The notes: generated from the sequence alone by a model not told the origin. 64,000 nt of DNA from Crenobacter intestini (GCF_004919095.1 NZ_STGJ01000003.1:1-64000); one strand, 5' to 3'. Counted from the stretch's first letter, positions 29,636-40,432 are shown. Program-made: numbers and translations.

Positions 29636-30076
29636 ATGTTGAACCTGGGCAAGATCGACCATATCCACGTCAGGGTGGATAACCTGACGCAAGCGCTGGG
29701 CTGGTACCAGCGCGTGCTCGGGCTGGGGCCGGACGCGCGTTTTCGCAAGACCAACGGCACGACCATGCTGGCCAACGCCTCCGGTTCGATCCGCCTCGCG
29801 CTTGCCGAGCACGCCGCGCCCGAATGCCCGCCCGGGTCGGTGTCGTTTGTCGTCGGCGGGCAGGACTTCATGGAGTGGCTGGACCAGCTCGCCGGCGAGC
29901 GGGTGAAGGACGCCAAGGGCGAGACCATCGCCCGCGACTCGGTCGAGGATCACGGCAGTTACCTGTCGGTCGCCTTCGTCGACCCCTTCGGCAACCCGTA
30001 CGAGATCGTCAGCTACGACTACACCTGGCTGACCGGCAAGCTCAAGATCGGCAAGGCGCGCAGCATCGCCGGCTGA
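29636..30076 (+). CDS. VOC (glyoxalase/bleomycin-resistance fold) protein
   Basis: A 146-residue protein with one vicinal-oxygen-chelate domain: KIDHIHVRVDNLTQALGWYQRVLGL at the start and a metal-ligand-type VDPFGNPYEIVSYDY at the end. The substrate is unknown. The ATG at 29636 is preceded by AAGGGG. It sits alone between uvrA and a bidirectional terminator. Confidence 0.85.
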   Translation: MLNLGKIDHIHVRVDNLTQALGWYQRVLGLGPDARFRKTNGTTMLANASGSIRLALAEHAAPECPPGSVSFVVGGQDFMEWLDQLAGERVKDAKGETIARDSVEDHGSYLSVAFVDPFGNPYEIVSYDYTWLTGKLKIGKARSIAG

Positions 30077-30091
30077 GCAGGCTGGTCGCGA

Positions 30092-30122
30092 CAAAAAAGG
30101 GCAGCCCTCGGGCTGCCCTTTG
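30092..30122. terminator. Bidirectional terminator between VOC gene and mnmA
   Basis: A 10-bp stem aagggcagcc/ggctgccctt with loop ctcg has A runs on the left and T on the right, so it can end both converging transcripts. Confidence 0.9.
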
Positions 30123-30137
30123 TCTTGTGTGCTTCTG

Positions 30138-31801
<1,664 letters not shown>

Positions 31802-31814
31802 ACATGGACCTTTT

Positions 31815-31844
31815 TGCTTACATTCTGCTTACAAAGTGCTTACA
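31815..31844 (+). repeat. Three tgcttaca repeats (probable integrase arm sites, left)
   Basis: The octamer tgcttaca occurs at 31815, 31826 and 31837, exactly 11 bp apart. It lies between the hybrid host gene and the integrase. The same octamer recurs near the right end. Spaced direct repeats at both ends inside the cores are typical of integrase arm-binding sites; this role is inferred. Confidence 0.7.
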
Positions 31845-31868
31845 TGAAAACCGGCCATGGAGGTGGTC

Positions 31869-33203
31869 ATGTCAACCAAGGCCAACGTGAACCTAACGAT
31901 ACCACGCATTGAAAAATTCAAGTGCGAGCCGGGCAAGGCGCAAGCCTTCCTGTGGGACGCAGAAGTGAAGGGGCTTGGCGTACGTGCGACACCCTCCGGC
32001 AGCAAGGCGTTCATCTTCCAGAGCCGCGTGAACGGCTCATGCTGCCGTGTCGTGATTGGCGATGTGAAAGCGTGGCGCCTGGACGTACCTGCCGGCTGCG
32101 GCGAGCCCAGCGCGCGCAAGGAAGCGCGACGCTTGCAGACGCTGTGCGACCAAGGCATCGACCCGCGCGAGCAAAAAGCGGCCAAGAAGCAGGAGGCCGA
32201 GCAGCGCAAGATAGCCGCCATGCGCGAATCCGTCACCGTGGGGGAATTGTGGCCACGCTACATGGTGTCGAATCCGACGTGGCGCCCCCGCACCATCGAA
32301 GCGATGGAGAAGGCCGCGCTAGCCCCCGGACTCACACGACAGCGTGGCGGCAAGCCTCGCACGCCGGGCGCGTTATACGCGCTGTTTGACGTCCCCCTGC
32401 GCGAGTTGGATGCCGCCAAGCTGGAAGAGTGGCTGCAGCAGGAATCGGCCATTCGTCCGGCAGCTGCCCGGCTGGCGTTTCGTTTCCTGCGAGGCTTTGC
32501 GAGCTGGTGTGAAGAGCAGGACGACACTAAGGGGCTTGTCGACATTCTGGCGTTCGGCATGAACCGTGTGCGCAAGCATGTCGCCAAGGCGAAGGTGCGG
32601 CACGACTGCCTGCAGCGCGAGATGCTGGCCGCGTGGTTCAAGGCCATCCGGCAATGCCCGAACGTGACCGCGTCCGCCTTCCTGCAAACGTTGCTGCTCA
32701 CCGGGGCACGCAAGGAGGAAATCGCCCGCCTGCGCTGGGAGCACATTTCGTTTGAGTGGCGCTACATCCACATCGTACAGGACAAGACCAGCGAAGACGG
32801 GCGTTTCGTGCCGCTGCCACCCTACCTGTGCGCGCTGCTGCAATCGCTGCCGCGCATCAACGGCTTCGTGTTCGCCAGCAAGCAATCCAGTACCGGGCGG
32901 ATTAGGGACGCGCGTGCGCGCATGCAGGAGGCCATCCAGATGGCCGGACTGCCGCATGTGACCATCCACGGCTTGCGCCGCAGTTTTTCGGTACTGGCCG
33001 ATTGGACGGAGTGTCCGGCGGGGGTGACGCGCCAGATACAGGGGCACGCCGCAGTCGGTGCGAGCGAAATAAACTACAAGCCGCGCCCGCTGGACATGCT
33101 CCGCCTATGGCACGACCGCATTGAGAAGTTCATCCTGACCGAAGCAGGCATTCAGCAGCCGGAAGCCGGGACAGCCGCGCCGGGATTGCGTGTGGTAGCT
33201 TGA
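31869..33203 (+). CDS. int: Tyrosine-recombinase integrase of the island
   Basis: A 444-residue phage-type integrase. The N-terminal arm-binding part (1-95, with AFLWDAEVKGLGVRATPSGSK) resembles P4/DUF4102-type integrases. A core-binding SAM-like domain (about 115-225) and the catalytic domain follow. Catalytic residues are Arg281 (GARKEEIARLRW), His367/Arg370 (HGLRR), a GHA histidine and Tyr403 (INYKPRPLD). ATG 31869 has GGAGGTG 3-8 bp upstream; an ATG at 31857 lies within that signal. It would recombine the 17-bp cores. Confidence 0.93.
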   Translation: MSTKANVNLTIPRIEKFKCEPGKAQAFLWDAEVKGLGVRATPSGSKAFIFQSRVNGSCCRVVIGDVKAWRLDVPAGCGEPSARKEARRLQTLCDQGIDPREQKAAKKQEAEQRKIAAMRESVTVGELWPRYMVSNPTWRPRTIEAMEKAALAPGLTRQRGGKPRTPGALYALFDVPLRELDAAKLEEWLQQESAIRPAAARLAFRFLRGFASWCEEQDDTKGLVDILAFGMNRVRKHVAKAKVRHDCLQREMLAAWFKAIRQCPNVTASAFLQTLLLTGARKEEIARLRWEHISFEWRYIHIVQDKTSEDGRFVPLPPYLCALLQSLPRINGFVFASKQSSTGRIRDARARMQEAIQMAGLPHVTIHGLRRSFSVLADWTECPAGVTRQIQGHAAVGASEINYKPRPLDMLRLWHDRIEKFILTEAGIQQPEAGTAAPGLRVVA

Positions 33204-33550
33204 GGCAATTCGCCTGTCCTGCCGAATCCATCGCGAGTTCGCGGCCGGATTTTATTGCTTTTTTTTTGGCTTCCGAAAACTTACGACCAATACTTCCTCC
33301 GTGGCCGTAGCGGTCTTTGCCCGTAGTTGCCTGTGAATAGCTTAGGCGTTACAAGCAACTGTCAGGGTGCTAGGGAATTCTTCCAAGACATACACCATTA
33401 CCTGTGGCGCGGGATAATTGCTGGTGATGTGCAGTTGCGATAGCAGGCGGAAGCAGGCTCTGTATGCATAGTTAGTGCGGGAGTTAGTGCGGCTGCCTCA
33501 TTAATTTATTATGTCAATTTCAGGTAAGGGTTCCTTGCAAGGAGGTGGTG
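33204..33550 (+). other. Gap downstream of the integrase
   Basis: About 350 bp, AT-richer than the integrase gene, with no ORF of note. It should contain the promoter for the next gene, and a strong Shine-Dalgarno AAGGAGG appears at its end (33539-33545). No clear terminator for the integrase is visible. Confidence 0.5.
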
Positions 33551-33595
33551 ATGTTCCTGTGCAATAAGCACATTACTGTAAGGATGCAGCCATGA
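33551..33595 (+). CDS. Possible 14-residue leader peptide
   Basis: ATG 33551 follows a near-perfect AAGGAGGTG and encodes MFLCNKHITVRMQP, then a TGA overlapping the next start (ATGA at 33592). The strength of the signal and the overlap suggest translational coupling of the following gene. Confidence 0.35.
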   Translation: MFLCNKHITVRMQP

Positions 33596-34473
33596 CGGCA
33601 ATTGAATCGACGGGAAAGAAGGTTGAGGGAAAAATAGACGATGAACTGGTAAAGCCGGGCGAGGGGAGAGAACCCATTGTCACACTAGAGACCAATGACA
33701 CGCACGCTGAGAGCGGTGAAGGGCAGGCGAAGGGGGTGAATCAGAGCGCCGCCGAACTTTTCGATGACGGTGATGCAGTTGTCTCCGGAGCTTGTCATGA
33801 TGATTTGGAAGTGGTGTGTCAGTTGTGTGTTCCGCCACTTGAAATGGAAGAGTCATTCAATCTCTGGGCGTTGACCGATTGTGTGAACGATAAGCTTGAA
33901 AAGCTGAGGGGGCGAATGGCTGCCAATCTGCCGAATGAGAATGAGGCAGAGCTTGATAAAAAACTGGCGAAACTCAAATGGTGGTTGGGGCTGATAGAAC
34001 AGTTGCGAAGTGGAATGTTGGTCGCCCCGGAAGAACCGGTTGATTGGGAGGTTCTTGAGTTTGCCGACGAGGCGATGGTAGATGCTGCCAAGCGCCGCCA
34101 TGAAAAGCTGATTCAGTGGAGAGAGTATGGGTCGCAAGTTGCGCCGACTAGTGAAAAGGCGGAGGGTGGGCAGGTGTCTGGCGCACAACGCCATGAGGCA
34201 CTTAGGAAATTACAATCAGGTAAGCGGCAACGATTCGATGCAATGAAGTCTGAGATTTTGCATGTTATTAAAGAGTCTGGCATACCAATCAGCGAAATTT
34301 GTGCGGCGAAACTTTGGAGTCTGCTTGTTGTCCGTGCCGGTAAGCCTGGTTCGTGTATCTACGACGTAAATGAAGAAGGACTTTGGGTTGATGATGAGCT
34401 TTCGCGGGGTAAAGCTGTCAAAAAAAAGGATGTGGCAAAACGGCTGGCTAGGCTAAAAAAGGTGTATAGGTAG
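33592..34473 (+). CDS. Island protein of unknown function
   Basis: I do not recognise this 293-residue protein. The N-terminal 70 residues are acidic and look disordered, the middle (85-180) is helical, and the last 95 residues are Lys/Arg-rich, ending RLARLKKVYR. The C-terminal part could bind nucleic acid (MKSEILHVIKESGIPISEICAAKLW has a helix-turn-helix look; shown as a landmark around GIPISEI). GC is lower than in the flanking host DNA. AAGGA lies 7 bp upstream of the ATG. Confidence 0.65.
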   Translation: MTAIESTGKKVEGKIDDELVKPGEGREPIVTLETNDTHAESGEGQAKGVNQSAAELFDDGDAVVSGACHDDLEVVCQLCVPPLEMEESFNLWALTDCVNDKLEKLRGRMAANLPNENEAELDKKLAKLKWWLGLIEQLRSGMLVAPEEPVDWEVLEFADEAMVDAAKRRHEKLIQWREYGSQVAPTSEKAEGGQVSGAQRHEALRKLQSGKRQRFDAMKSEILHVIKESGIPISEICAAKLWSLLVVRAGKPGSCIYDVNEEGLWVDDELSRGKAVKKKDVAKRLARLKKVYR

Positions 34474-34512
34474 GCTGCTAAGTACCGCTAAAGCCCGTTA
34501 AGGCCGCTAAGG

Positions 34513-34539
34513 CCCGCTTAGATGAAGCGGGTTTTTTTT
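34513..34539 (+). terminator. Terminator after the unknown island gene
   Basis: The stem cccgctt/aagcggg with a 5-nt loop is followed by eight T. Upstream lies a short run of gcc-gctaag-like repeats (34485-34520). Confidence 0.88.
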
Positions 34540-34595
34540 GCGCATATTGTTCGTGCTGTATCAATAAGCGGCAATGGCCGCGTAGGGCATGCAAT

Positions 34596-34793
34596 ATGTC
34601 GACCATTAAGGAATTTGTTGCTTCCGGGCGGGAATTTGTTTTGACCGATGAGGCGGCTCCCGCAATTCTGCATAAGCCACAGACGCTGTATAAATGGGCC
34701 TGCTACGGCAATGGGCCAATCCAGCCTGTGCGCATCGGTAGACGCTTGCTTTGGCGCGTCTCCGATTTGGCAAGGCTAGTGGGGGAGGCGTAG
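34596..34793 (+). CDS. AlpA/excisionase-like helix-turn-helix protein
   Basis: A 65-residue MerR-superfamily-type DNA-binding protein. The segment LHKPQTLYKWACYGNGPIQPVRIGRRLLWRVSDLARL is split by a turn (landmarks TLYKWACYGNGP and RIGRRLLWRVSDL) and is the usual pattern of AlpA and phage excisionase proteins. In P4-like elements AlpA activates integrase or acts in excision. It is followed after 2 bp by the next gene. Confidence 0.8.
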   Translation: MSTIKEFVASGREFVLTDEAAPAILHKPQTLYKWACYGNGPIQPVRIGRRLLWRVSDLARLVGEA

Positions 34794-34795
34794 AA

Positions 34796-35191
34796 ATGAA
34801 AAAAGAAAACGCCCCATCCAAAAAAAATGAACAGAGCGCAGAGGTCAAAGTTAATTATAACATTGCCGACGAACAACTTCACCTGCCGGGGTTTGAATGC
34901 CCATTTGCGGAGCCGGCACTTTGGCCAAATCCGCAAACGCTGGCCTGGATGGTTTTGCAGCGCTTGCTGGCAGGCGAGGAGCTAAGACAAGACGATTTCG
35001 AGCCATCGTGGCGGCTCGCGGCAATCGTGTTTGACCTTATTGAAGCAGGCTGGGCCATGTCAAAGCGCAGAGTGAACAGTCCTGGTCGGGTACGGCCGAT
35101 TGCGGCTTATCGGCTTGATTTTCAAGCCGCGCCCGTACAAGCAGCCATCAGTTTGCGTGGCGGCATGCCGGACGCCAAGGGGAGCGCATGA
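34796..35191 (+). CDS. Small island protein, possible winged helix
   Basis: A 131-residue protein that starts at an ATG preceded by GGGGGAGG. The first 35 residues are Lys-rich and probably disordered. Residues 45-120 (WPNPQTLAWMVLQRLLAGEE, then SWRLAAIVFDLIEAGW and an R-rich strand) look like a winged helix, common in element replication or regulatory proteins. No family is certain. Its stop overlaps the start of the primase-helicase gene (ATGA), so both are in one operon. Confidence 0.7.
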   Translation: MKKENAPSKKNEQSAEVKVNYNIADEQLHLPGFECPFAEPALWPNPQTLAWMVLQRLLAGEELRQDDFEPSWRLAAIVFDLIEAGWAMSKRRVNSPGRVRPIAAYRLDFQAAPVQAAISLRGGMPDAKGSA

Positions 35192-37209
35192 TGACGCCCG
35201 ACATCGAGCGCGCACGCAGCGCCCTGTTCGCCTGCGACCCCGGCGTCCCGCGTATCGAATGGGTGCGCCTGCTGGCCGCGGCCAAGGATGCCGGGCTGAC
35301 GGTGGACGACGCCGATGAATGGAGCGTATCCGCTGCCAACTACGGTGGCCGGCGTGACGTCGAGGGCGCATGGCGTAGCATCCAGCCGGACGGCAAGGTA
35401 CGCGCCGGCACGCTGTTCCATGTGGCGCGTGAGCATGGCTGGCGCGACGACGGCCAGCGCATCGAGCACGTCCGCCCGGTGCGCCCGGTGGTGGCCGAGC
35501 CAGCTCGCAAAGCGCCTGCCGTGAGCGCTGCCGAAGTGTGGGGCCGCTGCGTGCCTGCTGATGCTGGCCACGGCTACATCGTGCGCAAGGGGGGACACCC
35601 TGACGGCTTGGGCTTGTACCCGGCAAGCGCGCCGCGCCTGACCATTGCCGGGCTGAGCGTCGCCGGCTGGCTCGTTCTTCCGTGTCGTGCGCCGGGAGGA
35701 GAGTTGCAAAGCCTACAATTCATTCCGCCGCAGGCTGGAGCAAAGAAGTTGAACCTGCCCGGCGCGAGCATGGCGGGCGGGCTGCACGTCGTCGGACAAC
35801 TTGGAGAGGGGCCGGCCTACCTGTGCGAAGGAATTTCAGCTGCGTGGGCAGTCTGGCAGGCGACCGGGCACGCCGCCGTGGTGTGCTTTGGCTCCGGCAA
35901 CGTGCGCCGGGTGGCCGAAGCCTTGCGCCAGAAGCACGAAGGGCTGCCGCTGGTGTTGCTGCCCGACGTTGGTAAGGAGACCGAGGCTGCCGCGATTGCC
36001 GCGAGCCTGCCGGGGATTGGCTGGTGTGAACTGCCCGCCGACATGCCGAGCAATGCAGACGTTGGCGACTTTGCCGCCGAGCATGGCGCGGACGTGCTGG
36101 CCGACCTGCTGGCCGGCGTGCGCTACCCGGAACACCAGCCAGACGCACCAGAAGTGCCGGAAGCCACGCCCGCGCCGCGCTACCGCGTTACAAGCGCGCG
36201 TGACCTGCTGGCCATGCCGCCATTGCGCTGGCGCATTCACAACGTGCTGCCGTTGGAAGGTGTGGGCGCAATCTTCGGGGCATCGAGCGCTGGCAAGTCT
36301 TTCGTTGCGCTGGACATGGCGGCGTCACTGGCTGCCGGCCTGCCTGAATGGTTTGGCCACAAGGCCAAGGCGTGCGACGTGCTTTATCTGGCGCTGGAAG
36401 GCGCTGCCGGCCTGCGTAACCGCATTGCGGCATGGGAAGCGCATCACGGTCTGCCGTGCCCGTCTGGCTTGCACTTCATGCTGCTGTCTGACTTTGATTT
36501 GACCAACCGCGCCGACGTGGAAGAGCTGGTGTCGACCGTGGCCGAAGCTGTGGGGCAGGTGGGTGTGGTCATTCTCGACACGCTGGCGCAAAGCGCGCCG
36601 GGACGCGACGAGAACGCACCCGGCGATATGGGCCTGATGGTGCGCGGCCTGCAGGCGTTACAGCAACGCTTGGGCGGGCTGGTGCTGGCCGTGCATCACA
36701 CCGGCAAGGACACCACGCGCGGCATGCGCGGGCATTCATCTCTGCGTGGCGCGCTGGACTGCGCGATTGAAGTGGCCCGCGATGGCGAAGCACGTAGCTG
36801 GCGCATTGAAAAAGTCAAGGATTCGGCAGACGGCGACGCGCACCCGTTCAAGCTGCGCGTAATCGAGCTTGGCAGCGACGACGAAGGTGAGCCGGTAACC
36901 TCCTGCGTCGCGTTGCCGGATGCTGCGCCGGTCACGGTACAGAGCCGCCGCAAGCTGCCGACCAAGGCCAGCCACAAGGCGGCCTTCGCCAAACTGGACG
37001 AGATGCTGAAGGCGAGCCCTTATCGCGGCCGTGGCCGTGCGCCAGCCGACAGACCCTGTATTGATTTGGGTGAGTACACGGAGGCCATCAAGCCGTTGAT
37101 GGAATGCACCCGCGACAAAGACCGGGGCACCTACGCGCAGCGGGCCATTACGGCCTTGCGCGACAATAGCCTGATGGATTGCGCCGACGGTTGGGTATGG
37201 ATGCTCTGA
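35188..37209 (+). CDS. Primase-helicase type replication protein of the island
   Basis: The 673-residue protein combines a PriCT_2-like N-terminal domain (about 1-80, ending TLFHVAREHGW), a Toprim-like region (about 205-275, YLCEGISAAWAVWQATG and LLPDVGKETEAAA) and a RepA/DnaB-type RecA-fold ATPase (about 335-560). Walker A GASSAGKS has Lys370, Walker B is VVILDTLAQS and a sensor histidine pair is in LAVHHTGKD. Its role would be to replicate the excised element. The C-terminal 90 residues are a possible DNA-binding tail. It belongs to the AlpA operon. Confidence 0.86.
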   Translation: MMTPDIERARSALFACDPGVPRIEWVRLLAAAKDAGLTVDDADEWSVSAANYGGRRDVEGAWRSIQPDGKVRAGTLFHVAREHGWRDDGQRIEHVRPVRPVVAEPARKAPAVSAAEVWGRCVPADAGHGYIVRKGGHPDGLGLYPASAPRLTIAGLSVAGWLVLPCRAPGGELQSLQFIPPQAGAKKLNLPGASMAGGLHVVGQLGEGPAYLCEGISAAWAVWQATGHAAVVCFGSGNVRRVAEALRQKHEGLPLVLLPDVGKETEAAAIAASLPGIGWCELPADMPSNADVGDFAAEHGADVLADLLAGVRYPEHQPDAPEVPEATPAPRYRVTSARDLLAMPPLRWRIHNVLPLEGVGAIFGASSAGKSFVALDMAASLAAGLPEWFGHKAKACDVLYLALEGAAGLRNRIAAWEAHHGLPCPSGLHFMLLSDFDLTNRADVEELVSTVAEAVGQVGVVILDTLAQSAPGRDENAPGDMGLMVRGLQALQQRLGGLVLAVHHTGKDTTRGMRGHSSLRGALDCAIEVARDGEARSWRIEKVKDSADGDAHPFKLRVIELGSDDEGEPVTSCVALPDAAPVTVQSRRKLPTKASHKAAFAKLDEMLKASPYRGRGRAPADRPCIDLGEYTEAIKPLMECTRDKDRGTYAQRAITALRDNSLMDCADGWVWML

Positions 37210-37268
37210 AGCGCGGCCACAAAAGCCACAAAAGGCCACTGTGGCCGGCTGTGGCAGCCACAAAAGCC

Positions 37269-37304
37269 ACACACCCCTTTAGGGGTGTGGCTTTGTGGCC
37301 TTGC
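37269..37304. terminator. Hairpin between the primase-helicase and hsdR genes
   Basis: An imperfect stem built from agccacacacccct and aggggtgtggct lies between the two converging genes, preceded by repeated gtggc/ccacaa words. The T tract is weak, so it may act in both directions with modest strength. Confidence 0.5.
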
Positions 37305-37323
37305 CGGAGGGAAGGAGAGATAC

Positions 37324-40300
37324 TCAGGCCCTAGCGCCGTCCATTCCCGCCCTGGCGCGCAACGCTTCGTACAGTTGTGCTGGCCCGAGCAGGGTGTCGC
37401 GCAGGCCGTCGCGGACCCGTTCCGAGCCGAGCGCCTGGGTGCTCATCAGCGTGTGCGCGTCGAGCGCGTCCATGATGGCGTTCAGGAGCGCGTCCTTGAG
37501 GTCGGGCGAGTTGGCGAACTGCTCCTTGCTGTTGCCGGCCGCCTGCTGCACCAGCAGTTCGTTTTCCAGCAACTTGCCCTTGAGCACGCCGTTCACGTAG
37601 ATGAGCTGGTCGTCGTCGGTCAGTTCGCCCTCGAACAGGCCGTTCACCTTGTCGATGATTTCTGCGAGCAGCGCGGCCTGCTTGTCCTGCACCGCGCCGC
37701 TGCCCACCCCGTCCATCGGCTTGAGCTTGTCGCCCTTGCCGAGGGCAAGCGCCTGCCGGCCTTGCTGGTGTAGCTTGTGGTGGGTGAGCACCACGCGCGA
37801 CAGGTCTACGGTGTCGCGCTCGCGGCCGAAGTCCAGCAGCGGCAGCAGCCGTTTGTAGAACAGGTGGCGCTTCTCGATGTCGGTATTGCCGTAGTCGAAA
37901 ATCTGGCTGAGGAAGGCGTACAGCCGCACGAAGGCGCCCATGTCGTTCTTGAACAGCAAGAGCGCATCCATCGCGTCACGGGCGGCGCGCTCGGCCTTGT
38001 CGTCGCCGGCGGCCTGCGCGGCGCGGACATCCCGCTGCGCGGCCGCGTAACGCTTGAGCAGGCGGTCGGCCACCGGCGCGATGGCGGCGGAGAGTTGCTT
38101 CTGCGTGCCCTGCGGGTCCAGTTCCACCTTCACCACGCGGTCGACTTCGTACTCGTCGTAGCAGCCGGCAGCGTCCAGCTTGGCGCGCAAATCGAACACC
38201 TGGTGCGGGTCGGTCGCCGCTTCCAGTTCGGCGGTTTCGTAATAGGTCTTGAACGCCTTGAGGATGTCCTGCGGGTCATTCACGAAGTCGAGGATGTAGG
38301 TGGTGTCCTTGCCGGGGTGGGCACGGTTCAGGCGCGACAGCGTCTGCACCGCCTGGATGCCGCCCAGCATCTTGTCGACGTACATGCCGCACAGCAGCGG
38401 CTGGTCGAAGCCGGTCTGGAACTTGTTGGCAACCAGCAGCAGGTGGTAATCGGGCTCGGCAAAGGCGTCGCGGATGTCGCGCCCCTTGAGGCCGGGGTTG
38501 AGTTCGCTGCTGGTCTCGGTCACCGGCTGCGGGTAGCTTTCCTCGTCCTCCACTTCGCCGGAGAACGCCACCAGTACGCCCAGCGGGTAGCCGCGCGCCG
38601 CGATATACGCGCGGATGGCCTTCTGCCAGCGCACCGCCTCGCGCCGGCTGCCCACCACCACCATCGCCTTGGCGCGGCCCTCAAGCAGCGGCTGTACGTT
38701 GTCGCGAAAGTGCTCGACCACGCAGGCGACCTTCTGCGCGATGTTGTAGGGGTGCAGGCGCACCCACTGCATGATGCCCTTCATGGCGGTGCTGCGCTCG
38801 ACCGCCTTTTCGTCGAACTCCTCGCCATTGCTGGCGAGCTTGAACGCCAGCTTGTAGCTGGTGTAGTTCTTCAACACGTCGAGGATGAAGCCTTCCTCGA
38901 TGGCCTGGCGCATCGAGTACACATGGAAGGGCTGCGGCATCCCGTCGGGTTCTGTCTTGCGGCCGAACAGCTCCAGCGTCTTGGCCTTGGGTGTGGCGGT
39001 GAACGCGATGTAGGTGAGGCCTGCCGCGCTGCTGCGCGCCTCCATCTGTGCGGCGAGCAGCGCCTCGGTGTCCACCTCGCCGCCGTCCTGCAGTGCCGCC
39101 CATTCCTCGGCCGACAGCAGCTGCTTCAGCTTGGCCGCCGCCTCGCCGGTCTGCGAGCTGTGCGCCTCGTCGGCAATCACCGCGAAGCGCTTGCCCTCGG
39201 TCGCCGCCAGTTCCTGTACCGCCTGCAGGGCGAACGGGAAGGTCTGGATGGTGCAGACGATGATTTTCTTGCCGTCCTTCAGCGCCTGGGAGAGCTGCTG
39301 GCTCTTGCTGCCGTGCTCGCCGGTAATGGTGGCCACCACGCCGGTGGTGCGCTCGAAGTCGAAGATGGCCTCCTGCAACTGCGCGTCCAGCACGTTGCGG
39401 TCGCTGACCACCAGCACGCTGTCGAACAACTTGCGGTGCTCGGCGTCGTGCAGGTCGGCCAGGAAGTGCGCGCTCCAGGCGATGGAGTTGGTCTTGCCTG
39501 AACCTGCCGAGTGCTGAATCAGGTAACGCTGGCCGGGGCCGTTCTCCAGCACGTCGGCCACCAGCGCGCGGGTGGCGGCAAGCTGGTGGTAGCGCGGGAA
39601 AATCACGCCCTTCAGCTGCTTCTTGTCGTCGCGCTTGCCAATCAGGTAGCGGTGCAGGATGTCGAGCCAGCTCTCGCGCGCCCACACTTCTTCCCACAGG
39701 TAGGCCGTCGCGAAGCCGTCGGGGCTTGGCGGGTTGCCGGCCGCGCCGTGGTTGCCGCGGTTGAACGGCAGGAAGCGGGTCGCCGCGCCCTCCAGCTTGG
39801 TGCTCATCCGCACTTCCGACTGGCTCACCGCAAAATGCACCAGCGCGCCGCCGGGGAAGGCCAGCAGCGGTTCGGCCACGCCGCCCTTGGGGTGGGGCAC
39901 GCGGTCGAAGCGGTACTGGTCCACCGCGTCGTCCACGCTCTGCGTAAAGTCGGATTTCAGCTCGGCGGTGGCCACCGCCACGCCGTTGAGGAACAGCACC
40001 AGGTCGAGTGCGTCCTGCGGCGCATTGGGCGAGTGGCGCACCTGGCGCACCACGCGCAGCCGGTTGGCGGCGTAGGCAGCGAGGGTGGCCTCGTTCATCG
40101 CCAGCGCCGGCTTGAACTGGGCAAGGCGCAAGGGTCCGCTCAGTCCCAGCATCTCGACACCCCGGCGCAGCACGTCCAGCGTGCCGCGCTCGTTGAGATT
40201 TTTCCTTACCCGCTCGGCCAACACCTTTGGCAACTGCGCGCCGTGCGTCTTGGCCAGACGCTGGTAGCTTTCGCTCTGCGTTGCTTCCAGCCACGCGAGC

Positions 40301-40428
40301 AGGTCCGGCAGAAACAGGCCGCTATCGCGGTCGAACAGGGCAGCGTCGCCCTCGGCGTAGGCCCAGCCATGCTTGCCAAGGTGGGCGCAGATTTCGGCTT
40401 CAAAATGGTGTTCGCGGTGCAGGTGCAT
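37324..40428 (-). CDS. hsdR: Type I restriction enzyme, R (motor/nuclease) subunit
   Basis: The 1034-residue subunit cuts DNA after ATP-driven translocation. The PD-(D/E)XK nuclease lies near the N-terminus (LDLVLFLNG with Asp142, TAELKS with Glu156 and Lys158). The SF2 translocase has Walker A HSAGSGKT (307-314), DEAH at 420-423 and a motif VI-like QTLSRLNRAHPGK. A helical HsdM-contact domain ends the protein. Its start lies 4 bp after the HEPN gene, so it is the last gene of the operon. Confidence 0.95.
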   Translation of the reverse strand: MHLHREHHFEAEICAHLGKHGWAYAEGDAALFDRDSGLFLPDLLAWLEATQSESYQRLAKTHGAQLPKVLAERVRKNLNERGTLDVLRRGVEMLGLSGPLRLAQFKPALAMNEATLAAYAANRLRVVRQVRHSPNAPQDALDLVLFLNGVAVATAELKSDFTQSVDDAVDQYRFDRVPHPKGGVAEPLLAFPGGALVHFAVSQSEVRMSTKLEGAATRFLPFNRGNHGAAGNPPSPDGFATAYLWEEVWARESWLDILHRYLIGKRDDKKQLKGVIFPRYHQLAATRALVADVLENGPGQRYLIQHSAGSGKTNSIAWSAHFLADLHDAEHRKLFDSVLVVSDRNVLDAQLQEAIFDFERTTGVVATITGEHGSKSQQLSQALKDGKKIIVCTIQTFPFALQAVQELAATEGKRFAVIADEAHSSQTGEAAAKLKQLLSAEEWAALQDGGEVDTEALLAAQMEARSSAAGLTYIAFTATPKAKTLELFGRKTEPDGMPQPFHVYSMRQAIEEGFILDVLKNYTSYKLAFKLASNGEEFDEKAVERSTAMKGIMQWVRLHPYNIAQKVACVVEHFRDNVQPLLEGRAKAMVVVGSRREAVRWQKAIRAYIAARGYPLGVLVAFSGEVEDEESYPQPVTETSSELNPGLKGRDIRDAFAEPDYHLLLVANKFQTGFDQPLLCGMYVDKMLGGIQAVQTLSRLNRAHPGKDTTYILDFVNDPQDILKAFKTYYETAELEAATDPHQVFDLRAKLDAAGCYDEYEVDRVVKVELDPQGTQKQLSAAIAPVADRLLKRYAAAQRDVRAAQAAGDDKAERAARDAMDALLLFKNDMGAFVRLYAFLSQIFDYGNTDIEKRHLFYKRLLPLLDFGRERDTVDLSRVVLTHHKLHQQGRQALALGKGDKLKPMDGVGSGAVQDKQAALLAEIIDKVNGLFEGELTDDDQLIYVNGVLKGKLLENELLVQQAAGNSKEQFANSPDLKDALLNAIMDALDAHTLMSTQALGSERVRDGLRDTLLGPAQLYEALRARAGMDGARA

Positions 40429-40432
40429 GGGG

